Source: M3007 sp041736625
GTDB lineage: Bacteria > Bacteroidota > Bacteroidia > Chitinophagales > Saprospiraceae
Direction: 5' to 3'
Assembly: GCA_041736625.1 (NCBI GenBank)
Contig: JBGSTG010000142.1
Coordinates: 1 to 64,000 of the forward strand
Length of the DNA stretch: 64,000 nucleotides
The position numbers were made by a program, and so were the translations under genes. The stretch's first letter is position 1, and every line of letters begins with the position of its first letter. The notes beneath the pieces are model-generated. The model saw nothing but the letters and a program-made list of their open reading frames with translations, made no database searches and was not told the origin of the DNA. This document shows, one piece after another, positions 52,006 to 60,159 of this stretch.

Positions 52006-52131
52006 GCCTGCCGTTATGCATTCTCATTGTATTTGAGGCAATTGTCAGCGGCGGGTATTTTGACTACGCGGCAGGTTTGGAAAGAGACGCTGTTCATTCA
52101 CGAGGCGCTTCTGCAAGTATTGAAAGCGTAG
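52006..52131 (+). pseudogene. Possible 3' remnant of a Fic-family gene
   Basis: A stop-to-stop frame without a start encodes 41 residues, including YLRQLSAAGILTTRQVWKET followed by LFIHEALLQVLKA. It resembles the C-terminal winged-helix end of Fic proteins (the pattern is YLxxLxxxGIL, then KExLFIxxxLLxxL). Nothing upstream looks like the Fic core, so it would be a leftover fragment. It is a weak call. Confidence 0.35.
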
Positions 52132-52184
52132 CCTGTATTCAATTGTTTGTATTCTCTCTCCCATCCCAAAACAAAAAATTGTCG

Positions 52185-52192
52185 TACTTTTG
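52185..52192 (+). promoter_or_regulatory. TAnnTTTG promoter box of the DUF4058 gene
   Basis: TACTTTTG lies 18 bases before the ATG at 52211. It overlaps the in-frame TTG at 52190 and so argues against that longer start. Confidence 0.55.
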
Positions 52193-52210
52193 AAAAAAAA
52201 CTACGACCGC

Positions 52211-53002
52211 ATGTTGTCTCCATTTCCCGGCATGAACCCCTGGCTTGAGGGGTACCTGTGGGCCGACCTGCACCACGAACTGGCCAGTAGTATCCGAAGA
52301 CAACTGGCGCCGCAGGTAAAGCCAAAATATGTGGTGCGCATCGACACTTATGCCGTCCAGGATGTGGTTCGGGATGAAGAGGCAGGCATTTTTTACCCGG
52401 ATGCGGGGGTGTTAAAAAAACCTGACCCCGAAAACTTGCTGTCCGAGCCGCCAGCATCTTACGGTATGGTAACGCCGCCAACCCTGACATTTCCAACGCA
52501 GCTGGCCGTTGAAGCCCGGATACCTGTGGTGGAAATCCGCGACAGAGGCAACAACCAACTGATCACGTCCATTGAGATCCTCTCGCCGGCCAACAAGCGC
52601 AATCCCGGCCTGGTACAATACCGGGAAAAAAGGGCAATGCTGTACGCCAACGGCGTTCACCTGCTCGAAATCGACCTTTTGCGCCGTGGACAGCGCCCGA
52701 CCAACCATCCGGTCTTGCCCGAATGGGCGCATTACTTTGTGATGCTGGTGCGGGCCGACCAGACGCAAACTCAGGTTTGGGCGCTGACCGTGCGCGACGC
52801 TTTGCCCGTGCTGCCCGTTCCGCTGAAACAGCCCGACCCCGACATCCGACTGGATCTGGGCCGGGCGCTTTCCGATGCCGCCTCACCGGGCGATTACCAT
52901 GAGACGATCAACTACCGGGACGAACCGCCACCACCCGCTTTTCCCGAGGAAGACCGGAAGTGGTTGCAAACTGTATTGCAGGAAAAGAACTTGATTCCCT
53001 GA
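52211..53002 (+). CDS. DUF4058 family protein
   Basis: The protein has 263 residues from the ATG at 52211. It opens with MLSPFPGMNPWLEGYLWADL, the DUF4058 start signature, and contains TSIEILSPANKR, a tyrosine/lysine-rich helix REKRAMLYANGVHLLEIDLL and a proline-rich C-terminus. DUF4058 is best known from cyanobacteria and other distant phyla, to my memory, so it may have been acquired. The E...ANK pattern recalls nuclease-like folds, but that is speculation. It lies in the accessory stretch before the XRE gene and faces it. Confidence 0.82.
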   Translation: MLSPFPGMNPWLEGYLWADLHHELASSIRRQLAPQVKPKYVVRIDTYAVQDVVRDEEAGIFYPDAGVLKKPDPENLLSEPPASYGMVTPPTLTFPTQLAVEARIPVVEIRDRGNNQLITSIEILSPANKRNPGLVQYREKRAMLYANGVHLLEIDLLRRGQRPTNHPVLPEWAHYFVMLVRADQTQTQVWALTVRDALPVLPVPLKQPDPDIRLDLGRALSDAASPGDYHETINYRDEPPPPAFPEEDRKWLQTVLQEKNLIP

Positions 53003-53042
53003 TTTTGCCGTTTCCCCACACACTTCCCACTTGTTCAGTTAC

Positions 53043-53561
53043 TCAACCAAAAACCAAAGGGCGTTTTACATTTTTCCCTTCTGCCTCCCGGGTAGCCTGG
53101 TCAAACAGGATACCCGCTTCAATTTTTTTGGCGTGCAAATTCCACCAGTCTGTTGCCGAAATAAGGCCTCCGGAGTGCTTTTCCAGCCGGTAAACCAGGG
53201 CTACATTCACATCCAACCGGTCGTTGAGTAACTGGCTTAGTTTGGTAGGGGGCAGGTTAATCTCCTGTGCGAAATCCTTCTGTTTTCGGTTCAGTATGGT
53301 CAGGTATTTGCGGAGGAAAGCGCCGAAACTGTGCCGGTCTTCATATTTCCCATATTTCAAATAATCCTCGATTTGATATTTCAAACGCAGGATTTCTGCA
53401 TAAAGCCGTTGATTTTCAGATGTTTTCCCCAAGCGAATCATGCGCAGACGCTTCATTTCGGCATCTGCCGCGACTTTTTCCGTTGCGGAAAGGCCATGCG
53501 GATACACGCGCGTTGCAGCCAATTCCAAATCATCCGGTTTTTCCAATTTTTTATCTTTCAT
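53043..53561 (-). CDS. XRE-like helix-turn-helix protein, candidate antitoxin
   Basis: The protein is 172 residues. The C-terminal part holds a helix-turn-helix of the HigA/XRE kind: FGAFLRKYLTILNRKQKDFA, QEINLPPTKLSQLLNDRLDV and NVALVYRLEKHSGGLISATD. The N-terminal 75 residues form charged helices. The gene overlaps the upstream acetyltransferase-like gene by 11 bases on the same strand, so the two are translationally coupled and share one promoter. Such layouts are typical of toxin-antitoxin modules, with the DNA-binding partner repressing the operon. The role is inferred. Confidence 0.7.
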   Translation of the reverse strand: MKDKKLEKPDDLELAATRVYPHGLSATEKVAADAEMKRLRMIRLGKTSENQRLYAEILRLKYQIEDYLKYGKYEDRHSFGAFLRKYLTILNRKQKDFAQEINLPPTKLSQLLNDRLDVNVALVYRLEKHSGGLISATDWWNLHAKKIEAGILFDQATREAEGKNVKRPLVFG

Positions 53562-54018
53562 CGTTCAAATATTGTTCGATCAATCGCTGCGAACGGTCTA
53601 AGTCCATGCCAAGATGCCTGCCGTACTGTTCAAATCCATACAGGGTTTGATAGTGGGCGGTCAGCCGCGTCTTTGGAATCAGTGAAATAAACCCGAAATA
53701 GCCCCTCAAAAAAGCCAACCGGCAGGCAAAAGCGATCAGACAGCCTGCGATACGTTCGTATAATTTCTTTTTACCCACATTTTCCCTGGAGCTTTCCAAT
53801 AGAACGATTTCAATGCGGAGTTCATCGGGGATATCTTTTAACGCCATCAAACCGACTACTTCTTTTTCTTCCACCAACCAGAGCGCATAAAGTTCTGTAT
53901 CGGCTAACTCCCGCCATTTGAAAATGAAGCGGTTCTGAACAAGCTTTAACTCTTCCGGAACAATCGGGCTGATTTCGGCCAAAACAGTTTCCCGCGTATG
54001 GCAGCGCACTAAATGCAT
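53551..54018 (-). CDS. GNAT-like acetyltransferase, candidate toxin
   Basis: The protein has 155 residues from the ATG at 54018; a longer frame from 54066 would run through the operator. The GNAT pattern is readable: a strand pair ELYALWLVEEKEVVGLMALK, then RIEIVLLESSRENVGKKKLY in place of the CoA-binding loop, a helix and HYQTLYGFEQYG at the end. The match is moderate and the R/QxxGxG/A loop is degenerate. It is coupled with an XRE-like gene, preceded by a perfect palindrome and locally AT-rich. A toxin that acetylates tRNA or another target is a testable guess. Confidence 0.5.
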   Translation of the reverse strand: MHLVRCHTRETVLAEISPIVPEELKLVQNRFIFKWRELADTELYALWLVEEKEVVGLMALKDIPDELRIEIVLLESSRENVGKKKLYERIAGCLIAFACRLAFLRGYFGFISLIPKTRLTAHYQTLYGFEQYGRHLGMDLDRSQRLIEQYLNDER

Positions 54019-54022
54019 TGTG

Positions 54023-54030
54023 CAAAAGTA
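54023..54030 (-). promoter_or_regulatory. TAnnTTTG promoter box of the acetyltransferase/XRE operon
   Basis: TACTTTTG on the reverse strand is four bases before the ATG at 54018 and directly abuts the palindrome at 54032-54060. A bound repressor would block it. Confidence 0.65.
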
Positions 54031-54031
54031 A

Positions 54032-54060
54032 ATAAAATTTACAAATTTTGTAAATTTTAT
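54032..54060. promoter_or_regulatory. Perfect 29-base palindrome, candidate operator
   Basis: ATAAAATTTACAAA and its exact reverse complement flank a single central T. It lies just upstream of the promoter box of the acetyltransferase/XRE operon and is the likely binding site of the XRE-like protein. Confidence 0.7.
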
Positions 54061-54117
54061 TTTCAAAATTTAAGAACCGACTATCGTTACTTCACAAACC
54101 GTCCCGAATATGGCGTA

Positions 54118-54147
54118 CGGGCTTGAACCTTTTGGTTCAATCGCCCG
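54118..54147. other. Strong hairpin between the XRE operon and kynU
   Basis: CGGGC-TTGAACC and GGTTCAA-TC-GCCCG pair around a TTTT loop, and ATTTTT follows nearby on the plus strand. It sits upstream of both divergent genes, so its role is unclear. The rest of the 270-base gap shows nothing else. Confidence 0.4.
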
Positions 54148-54337
54148 GACTGTATTTTTGGGTCGCTAAAAAGCTGGGTGTGACGGTGTGGTGGGGACGG
54201 GTTGTGTGGATATGAGTTGTCTGCGTTGGCACTCCGGGCATGCTTATGGCCCGCCAAAGTAATGAGCTTCAAACTTAAAACCCCACCTCCCCACCCAAAG
54301 CCACCACCCAATCCCCAAAACCGCCTATCTTTCCCCC

Positions 54338-55612
54338 ATGAATTTTGAATTCTCCCTCCCCTTTGCCCGCCGCATGGATCAGCAGGACGGGCTTGCCGGC
54401 TACCGGGATCGCTTTTTTTTCCCGCAGCACAACGGCTCCAACGTGTTGTACTGCTGCGGCAACTCCCTGGGGCTGCGTCCGCGCGGGGTAAAAAAGGCCC
54501 TCGTGCGCGAGCTGGACCACTGGGAAGAGTACGCCGTGGAGGGCCACTTTATGGGCGAGCAGCCGTGGATGCACTACCACAAGTTCCTCAAGCCCATGGC
54601 GGCCCGGCTCGTGGGCGCGCACGAGGACGAGGTGGTGGTGATGAATACGCTCACCGTGAACCTGCACCTCATGATGGTGTCGTTCTACCGGCCCACCCCC
54701 GAACGGTTCAAGATCATCATGGAGGCCGGCGCGTTTCCCAGCGACCAGTACGCGGTGGAGAGCCAGGTGCGTTTCCACGGGTTCCGGCCCGAAGACGCCA
54801 TCGTGGAGGTGTCGCCCCGCCCGGGCGAGGACACGCTGCGCACCGAAGACATCCTGCGCGTCATCGGGGAGGAAGGCCCCCGTACCGCGCTCGTGCTGTT
54901 TGCCGGCGTGAACTACTACACCGGGCAGCTGTACGACATGGCCGCCATCGCGCAGGCCGGACACGCACAGGGCGCCCGCGTTGGCTTTGATCTGGCGCAC
55001 GCGGCCGGCAACGTGCCCCTGCGCCTCCATGACTGGGGGCCCGATTTCGCCGTGTGGTGCAGCTACAAGTACCTCAACGCCGGCCCCGGCGGCCCCTCCG
55101 GCGTGTTTGTGCACGAACGCCACGCCAACAACCCGGAACTGCCGCGCTTCGCCGGCTGGTGGGGGCACGACGAGGCCGTGCGCTTCCGCATGGAAAAAGG
55201 CTTCGTGCCCATGCGCGGCGCCGACGGCTGGCAGCTCAGCAACGCACAGATTTTCGCCATGGCCGCACACATGGCCGGCCTGCGCGTTTTTGATGAGGTG
55301 GGTATGGACAGGCTGCGCGAAAAAAGCGTTTCTTTGACCGGCTTTCTGGCCTTTGTCCTCAATACCGTTGACCCCGGACAACAACACTACCGCATCATCA
55401 CCCCGACCGACCCCGACGCGCGCGGCTGCCAGATATCCCTGCTCACCAACGCTGGCGGGCGCAAGTTGTTCGACTACCTCACTGAGCACGGCGTGGTGGC
55501 CGACTGGCGCGAACCCAACGTAATCCGCTTCGCCCCCGTGCCGCTGTACAATACCTTTGAAGATGTGTACCGGCTGGGAAAACTGATGGAAGAGGGCGTG
55601 GGCGCGCGTTAA
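54338..55612 (+). CDS. kynU: Kynureninase
   Basis: This 424-residue PLP enzyme cleaves kynurenine to anthranilate and alanine, or 3-hydroxykynurenine to 3-hydroxyanthranilate on the way to NAD. The PLP lysine lies in WCSYKYLNAGPGG near residue 244. GNSLGLRPRGV at the start, GVNYYTGQLYDM and VGFDLAHAAGN (with the PLP-binding aspartate) are family blocks. A TATCTTTC sequence four bases before the ATG may be a promoter box with one mismatch. No other kyn gene lies nearby. Confidence 0.95.
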   Translation: MNFEFSLPFARRMDQQDGLAGYRDRFFFPQHNGSNVLYCCGNSLGLRPRGVKKALVRELDHWEEYAVEGHFMGEQPWMHYHKFLKPMAARLVGAHEDEVVVMNTLTVNLHLMMVSFYRPTPERFKIIMEAGAFPSDQYAVESQVRFHGFRPEDAIVEVSPRPGEDTLRTEDILRVIGEEGPRTALVLFAGVNYYTGQLYDMAAIAQAGHAQGARVGFDLAHAAGNVPLRLHDWGPDFAVWCSYKYLNAGPGGPSGVFVHERHANNPELPRFAGWWGHDEAVRFRMEKGFVPMRGADGWQLSNAQIFAMAAHMAGLRVFDEVGMDRLREKSVSLTGFLAFVLNTVDPGQQHYRIITPTDPDARGCQISLLTNAGGRKLFDYLTEHGVVADWREPNVIRFAPVPLYNTFEDVYRLGKLMEEGVGAR

Positions 55613-55655
55613 CCGGTAAGTGTTTTTGGAATAGACAACAACTCAACTGCATCCG

Positions 55656-56573
55656 ATGGACTTTCTTTACATCCTCATCGTTCTCGCCGTGCTGGTCTTT
55701 TTCAGCATCGTCACCGTCCGGCAGGGCATGGTGGCCGTCACCACCATCTTCGGCAAGTACAGCCGCACGCTGTACCCGGGCCTGAACTTCCGCATTCCGT
55801 TCATCGAGGCGATCAACAAGCGCATCTCCATCCAGAACCGCGCGGTGGAGCTGGGCTTTCAGGCCGTTACGGTGGATCAGGCGACGGTGAATTTTACCGC
55901 CCTGTTGCTGTTTTCGGTCATGGACTCCCGGGAGGAGACCATCAAAAATGTGGCGTTCAAGTTTGTAGACGACAAGAACTTCATGTCTGCCCTCACCCGT
56001 GTGGTCGAAGGCAGCATCCGCTCCTTCGTGGCCAACAAGCGCCAGCAGGAGGTGCTGAGCCTGCGCCGCGAGATCACCGAGGCCGTCAAGGCCAACATCG
56101 ACCAGATGCTGGCGGAGTGGGGCTTCCACCTGATCGACCTCCAGATCAACGACATCACCTTCGACGAGGAGGTGATGCGCTCCATGGCCAAGATCGTGGC
56201 TTCGAACAACATGAAAGCGGCCGCCGAGAACGAGGGACAGGCCCTGCTCATCACCAAAACCAAGGCCGCCGAAGCCGAGGGCAACGCCATCAAAATTGCG
56301 GCCGAGGCCGAGCGCGAAGCGGCCCGCATGCGGGGCCAGGCAGTCGCCCTCTTCCGCGAAGAGGTGGCAAAAGGCATGAGCCAGGCGGCGCGCGAGATGA
56401 ACCAGGCTAATCTGGATACCTCGGTGATTCTGTTCTCGATGTGGACCGAGGCGATTAAAAACTTCTCCGAAGCCGGAAAGGGCAACGTCATTTTCCTCGA
56501 CGGTTCGGTGGAGGGCATGCAGAAGACGTTCCGGGAGATGATGGCGCTGAACCAGTTGGATTTGAAGGGGTAG
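55656..56573 (+). CDS. SPFH/Band 7 domain protein (stomatin-like)
   Basis: The protein is 305 residues. An N-terminal membrane helix (FLYILIVLAVLVFFSIVTV) leads into an SPFH domain with QGMVAVTTIFGKYSRTLYPG, VALEFQ-like GFQAVTVDQATVNFTALLLFSVM and FVANKRQQEVLSLRREITEA. It ends in a helical coiled coil with RGQAVALFREEVAKGMS. Such proteins organise membrane microdomains or regulate proteases. It starts 43 bases after kynU. No NfeD or protease partner is adjacent. Confidence 0.88.
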   Translation: MDFLYILIVLAVLVFFSIVTVRQGMVAVTTIFGKYSRTLYPGLNFRIPFIEAINKRISIQNRAVELGFQAVTVDQATVNFTALLLFSVMDSREETIKNVAFKFVDDKNFMSALTRVVEGSIRSFVANKRQQEVLSLRREITEAVKANIDQMLAEWGFHLIDLQINDITFDEEVMRSMAKIVASNNMKAAAENEGQALLITKTKAAEAEGNAIKIAAEAEREAARMRGQAVALFREEVAKGMSQAAREMNQANLDTSVILFSMWTEAIKNFSEAGKGNVIFLDGSVEGMQKTFREMMALNQLDLKG

Positions 56574-56704
56574 ATAGGGTTAAGCAGCCGGTTACGTGTG
56601 GAGACAACGCGCTGCCAGGGACTTCATTTCATTAAAAAACAGAGGTTTTACGTCATTCTAACTACCTTGGTGGTCTGCTATTCCACTCATTAAAGTCAAT
56701 TCCA

Positions 56705-59700
56705 TTGAGAAATCACCTGCTGCTCGCCCTGCTCGCCTGCTGTTTCAGCCTGTGGGCCAACGCCCAAGACACCCTCAAAGTCCAAACCTTCACTTGGGCC
56801 GACAACCACCGGGTCGACACCTTTGACTTCCCGGACAACCCCGGGCAGACCTACCGCAAGATTCTCATGATTTACAACATGCGCTGCCATGGCGCCGCCG
56901 TTGGTAGCGGTAGCGGCGGTCCCGGTTGCTGGGAGTGGGACTACAGTTGCAATACCTTTATCACCGACCCGACGCGCACGGACTCCACGCGCACCGAGTC
57001 GCCCAACTACGTCATCTCGAACTTTTCCGGCGCCAGTTTCCCGTACAGCCTGACGCCGACCTACAATTACGTCCGGTTTACCCAACACCAGGCCCAACTG
57101 GTGCCCGGCAGCAACGCGTCGGAAGCTGTTTTTACGGGCCCCGGGCCCGATGCCGCCCTGGCGCCGAACGGCAAAACCTTCCGTTATCAGGCGATCCTGC
57201 CGGCAGCCGCCCTGATCGGCGGCGGGCTGGCCACCGGACCGGTTTACGGCCTGCGCCTGGGCCTCGAGCAGGCCGGGGGCACGGTCGGCTTTTTTAAGAT
57301 CCGTTTGAAAAACACCACACAGTCGATGGTGGGCGACCTGCCCGACGAGACGGGCCTGCTGGAGGTCTACCACCGGAACACCGACTTCAGTGCCGGCGGC
57401 GACGTGCTGTTCCCTTTCTACCAACCGTTTGCCTGGACGGGCGGAAATGTGCTGTTGGACATCTCCTTTACCACGCCCGATGCTTCGGATGCGCCCGTTT
57501 TCCGCTTTTTCGAGGCGCCGGTCAACACCGTCGGGCTGGTCTCTTCGCCGGGTAGCCCCGAAAACACCCTGTTGTTTGACGGCGCCTGCGCGATGGACGT
57601 GCCGGCGTCCGCATTTCAATCCGTGCAAAACGAAATCACCATTTCCTTCTGGGCTTTCGGCAACGCCGCTGCACTGCCCGCCGCCACCCACCTGCTGGAG
57701 GGCAAAGACGCCAGCGGCAACCGGCAGGCCACCGTGCACCTGCCCTGGAGCAACGGCGAGGTTTTCTGGGATTGCGGCAACGACGGCACCGGCTACGACC
57801 GCATCAGCAAGGCCGCCGCTGCCACCGAATACGAAGGTCAATGGAACCACTGGGCCTTTACCAAAAATGCCGCCACCGGAGAGATGAAAATCTTCCTCAA
57901 CGGCCAGCTCTGGCATTCGGCTGCGGGGAAAACCAAGCCCATCGACATCCGTTCCTTTCGAATCGGCAAATCACTGACCAACGCGAACCCTTATTTCGGC
58001 CTGTTGGACGAGGTGCAGGTGTGGGACAAGGCCCTGGACGCGGCAACCATTCAAAACTGGATGTCGAAAAAAGTGGACAACACCCACCCCTTTTACGACC
58101 GCCTGACCGCCTATTACCCGCTCAACGAGGGCAGCGGAACGGTGGCATCCGACGCATCCGCCAAGGCCAACCACGCCGTCGTATTGTTGCCGCACTGGGA
58201 GCAGGTGCGCGGCAGCCGCCTCTTCCATAATTTTTCAAAAACCGACCTGTGGCCCCGCGCGGTTTTGCTGCAGGGCGATTATACCATTGCCGACCTGACG
58301 GTCGCCGTGCTCGACTCCGCCGCCAGCCCCCTGCACCAGGTCGTGCAGTATGGTGTGGACGGCACCACGCTGACGCCCGTGGATACCCAGTTCGTGTACC
58401 CTGCCGGCCAGCGTCCGGTGTTCGATGAGTCGGGTGTTCAGGTGGACTCGATCGCCGCGCCTGCCGACGGAACGATTCAGGTTGAGCCGCTGGTGCACTA
58501 CACCAAACGGCAGGCAAAATTTGAAATACTGTCCCTCGTGACCCCCTACGGCAACGGACTCGACCTGGGACAGAACGGCAAAACGTTCACGTTTGACGTG
58601 ACCGACTTCGCGCCTGTGCTCAAAGGCAAACGGCGTATGTCGATCGAGTTTGGCGGCGAAAACCAGGAGGAGCTCGACATCCAGTTCTGGTACATCACCG
58701 GAACGCCGGAACGCCCGGTGCTCGACATCCAGCCCATCTGGCCCCAGGCGCGCGGCGGATTTGCCGAGATACAGTCCGACAGGCGCTTCGAGCCGCGCCA
58801 GGTGCCGCTGCGTGCCGATGCCGCGCATTTCAAAATCCGGTCGGCCATCACCGGCCACGAACAAAACGGTGAGTTCGAACCGCGCGAACACTACATCAAC
58901 ATCAACGGCGGCCCGCAGGAGTTTACCTACAACGTGTGGAAGGCGTGCAGTTTCAACCCCATCTACCCACAAGGGGGCACCTGGATATTCGACCGCGCGG
59001 GCTGGTGCCCGGGCATGGCCACCGATGTGCATTCATTTTCGCTCGACGGCATCGCGCAGCCCGGCCAAACCGTGGAGATCGATTATGGCGTGAACGGCCC
59101 CAATATGACCGCTGCCAACTATCTGGTGAACAACCTGCTCGTCAGCTACGGCGCCTACACGGCGCAGGTAGACGCCTCGCTGGAAGCCATCGTGCGGCCC
59201 AACCTGAATCAGGTGGAGTACGCCCGGCTCAATCCCGCGTGCAACACGCCCATGGTGCGGGTAAAAAACAGCGGCGCACAGCCCATTCAGGCAATCACCC
59301 TGGAATACTACGTGTCCCCGGCCGACGTGCGAACGCACACCTGGACCGGCAACCTGGCGCCCCAGGCCACGGTGGATGTGACCCTGCCGTCGCCCGCGGT
59401 GGATTACTGGCAAGCCGGCAACACGTTCACCGCCCGCATCACCGGCGTGAACGGGGCACCCGACGGCAATGCAGACAACGATCGCGCGCAGAGCGCCTAC
59501 GCACCGCCCAAGGAGTTCACCTTCGCCCAGACCGTGCAGCTGCGCGTGCGTACCAACGCCACCGGCGACGATTATGCCTACCGCGTAAAAGACGGTTCGG
59601 GCGCCTTGCTGATCGAGCGCGACAACCTGGCCGCCAACACCACCTACAACGACGACCTCGCTTTTCCGCCCGGCTGCTACTCGCTTGAGTTCGACGACGC

Positions 59701-60136
59701 CGGACAGGACGGGCTTTCTTTCTGGTTTTTCCCCAACAACGGCAACGGTACGCTGACTTTCCAGCGCCTGCTGCCCAACGGCAGTTCCATCACCGTTCAT
59801 TCGCTCAACCCGGACTTTGGCGCGGGCGTCCGCTTCGACTTTGTGCTCAACCCGCCGACCGACGCCCCGGGTATTCCCGACAAGCTGCAACTCTTCAGCG
59901 CCTACCCCAATCCGGCGCGCGATGTGCTGAACATCGACCTGATGGGCTTTGAGGGAACCGTGTTATCGCTTCGCCTTGTCGACCTGCTCGGACGAACGAT
60001 GCAGGAGCACACACACGCCTGTGTCTCGGAAAACGAGACCGCGCGACTGGATGTGGGCGCCCTGGCGCCGGGCATGTACCTGCTGGAGGTGACGGACGGA
60101 AAAAGGAACTGGGTGCGGCAGGTGGTGCTGGAGTGA
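56705..60136 (+). CDS. Secreted PNGase F-like protein with LamG insert and T9SS sorting domain
   Basis: The protein is 1143 residues and starts at TTG (no ATG is available), with signal peptide LLLALLACCFSLWANAQ. Residues 20-280 hold a PNGase F-like N-terminal half (GPGCWEWDYSCNTFI). A LamG/concanavalin-like module (about 290-480) follows, with LFDGACAMDVPASAFQ and GLLDEVQVWDKALDAATIQN. The PNGase F-like C-terminal half comes later, with NPIYPQGGTWIFDRAGWCPG. The end (AYPNPARDVLNIDLMGFEGT and a basic tail) is a type A T9SS sorting domain. PNGases release N-glycans from glycoproteins; whether the catalytic residues remain is unverified. Confidence 0.75.
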   Translation: MRNHLLLALLACCFSLWANAQDTLKVQTFTWADNHRVDTFDFPDNPGQTYRKILMIYNMRCHGAAVGSGSGGPGCWEWDYSCNTFITDPTRTDSTRTESPNYVISNFSGASFPYSLTPTYNYVRFTQHQAQLVPGSNASEAVFTGPGPDAALAPNGKTFRYQAILPAAALIGGGLATGPVYGLRLGLEQAGGTVGFFKIRLKNTTQSMVGDLPDETGLLEVYHRNTDFSAGGDVLFPFYQPFAWTGGNVLLDISFTTPDASDAPVFRFFEAPVNTVGLVSSPGSPENTLLFDGACAMDVPASAFQSVQNEITISFWAFGNAAALPAATHLLEGKDASGNRQATVHLPWSNGEVFWDCGNDGTGYDRISKAAAATEYEGQWNHWAFTKNAATGEMKIFLNGQLWHSAAGKTKPIDIRSFRIGKSLTNANPYFGLLDEVQVWDKALDAATIQNWMSKKVDNTHPFYDRLTAYYPLNEGSGTVASDASAKANHAVVLLPHWEQVRGSRLFHNFSKTDLWPRAVLLQGDYTIADLTVAVLDSAASPLHQVVQYGVDGTTLTPVDTQFVYPAGQRPVFDESGVQVDSIAAPADGTIQVEPLVHYTKRQAKFEILSLVTPYGNGLDLGQNGKTFTFDVTDFAPVLKGKRRMSIEFGGENQEELDIQFWYITGTPERPVLDIQPIWPQARGGFAEIQSDRRFEPRQVPLRADAAHFKIRSAITGHEQNGEFEPREHYININGGPQEFTYNVWKACSFNPIYPQGGTWIFDRAGWCPGMATDVHSFSLDGIAQPGQTVEIDYGVNGPNMTAANYLVNNLLVSYGAYTAQVDASLEAIVRPNLNQVEYARLNPACNTPMVRVKNSGAQPIQAITLEYYVSPADVRTHTWTGNLAPQATVDVTLPSPAVDYWQAGNTFTARITGVNGAPDGNADNDRAQSAYAPPKEFTFAQTVQLRVRTNATGDDYAYRVKDGSGALLIERDNLAANTTYNDDLAFPPGCYSLEFDDAGQDGLSFWFFPNNGNGTLTFQRLLPNGSSITVHSLNPDFGAGVRFDFVLNPPTDAPGIPDKLQLFSAYPNPARDVLNIDLMGFEGTVLSLRLVDLLGRTMQEHTHACVSENETARLDVGALAPGMYLLEVTDGKRNWVRQVVLE

Positions 60137-60159
60137 GCCTGAATTTTTTACAAACGAAG

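Larger units (their letters stand above)
51833..52210. repeat. Repeat-bearing gene-free stretch between hemN and DUF4058
   Basis: This stretch holds, in order, a small hairpin (GCGTGC/GCACGC, 51842-51859) and two copies of the ACGCGGATxGAACGGAT unit (51856-51872 and 51883-51899). These are followed by an A/T hairpin TGTAAAAAAA...TTTTTTTACA (51965-51991), a possible Fic remnant (52006-52131) and the promoter of the DUF4058 gene. No intact gene is seen. Confidence 0.7.

Noticed and set aside
54067..54337. Integron attachment (attC) or IS end in the spacer before kynU
   Set aside because: A strong hairpin is present, but the paired core sites of an attC and the terminal repeats of an IS could not be found.
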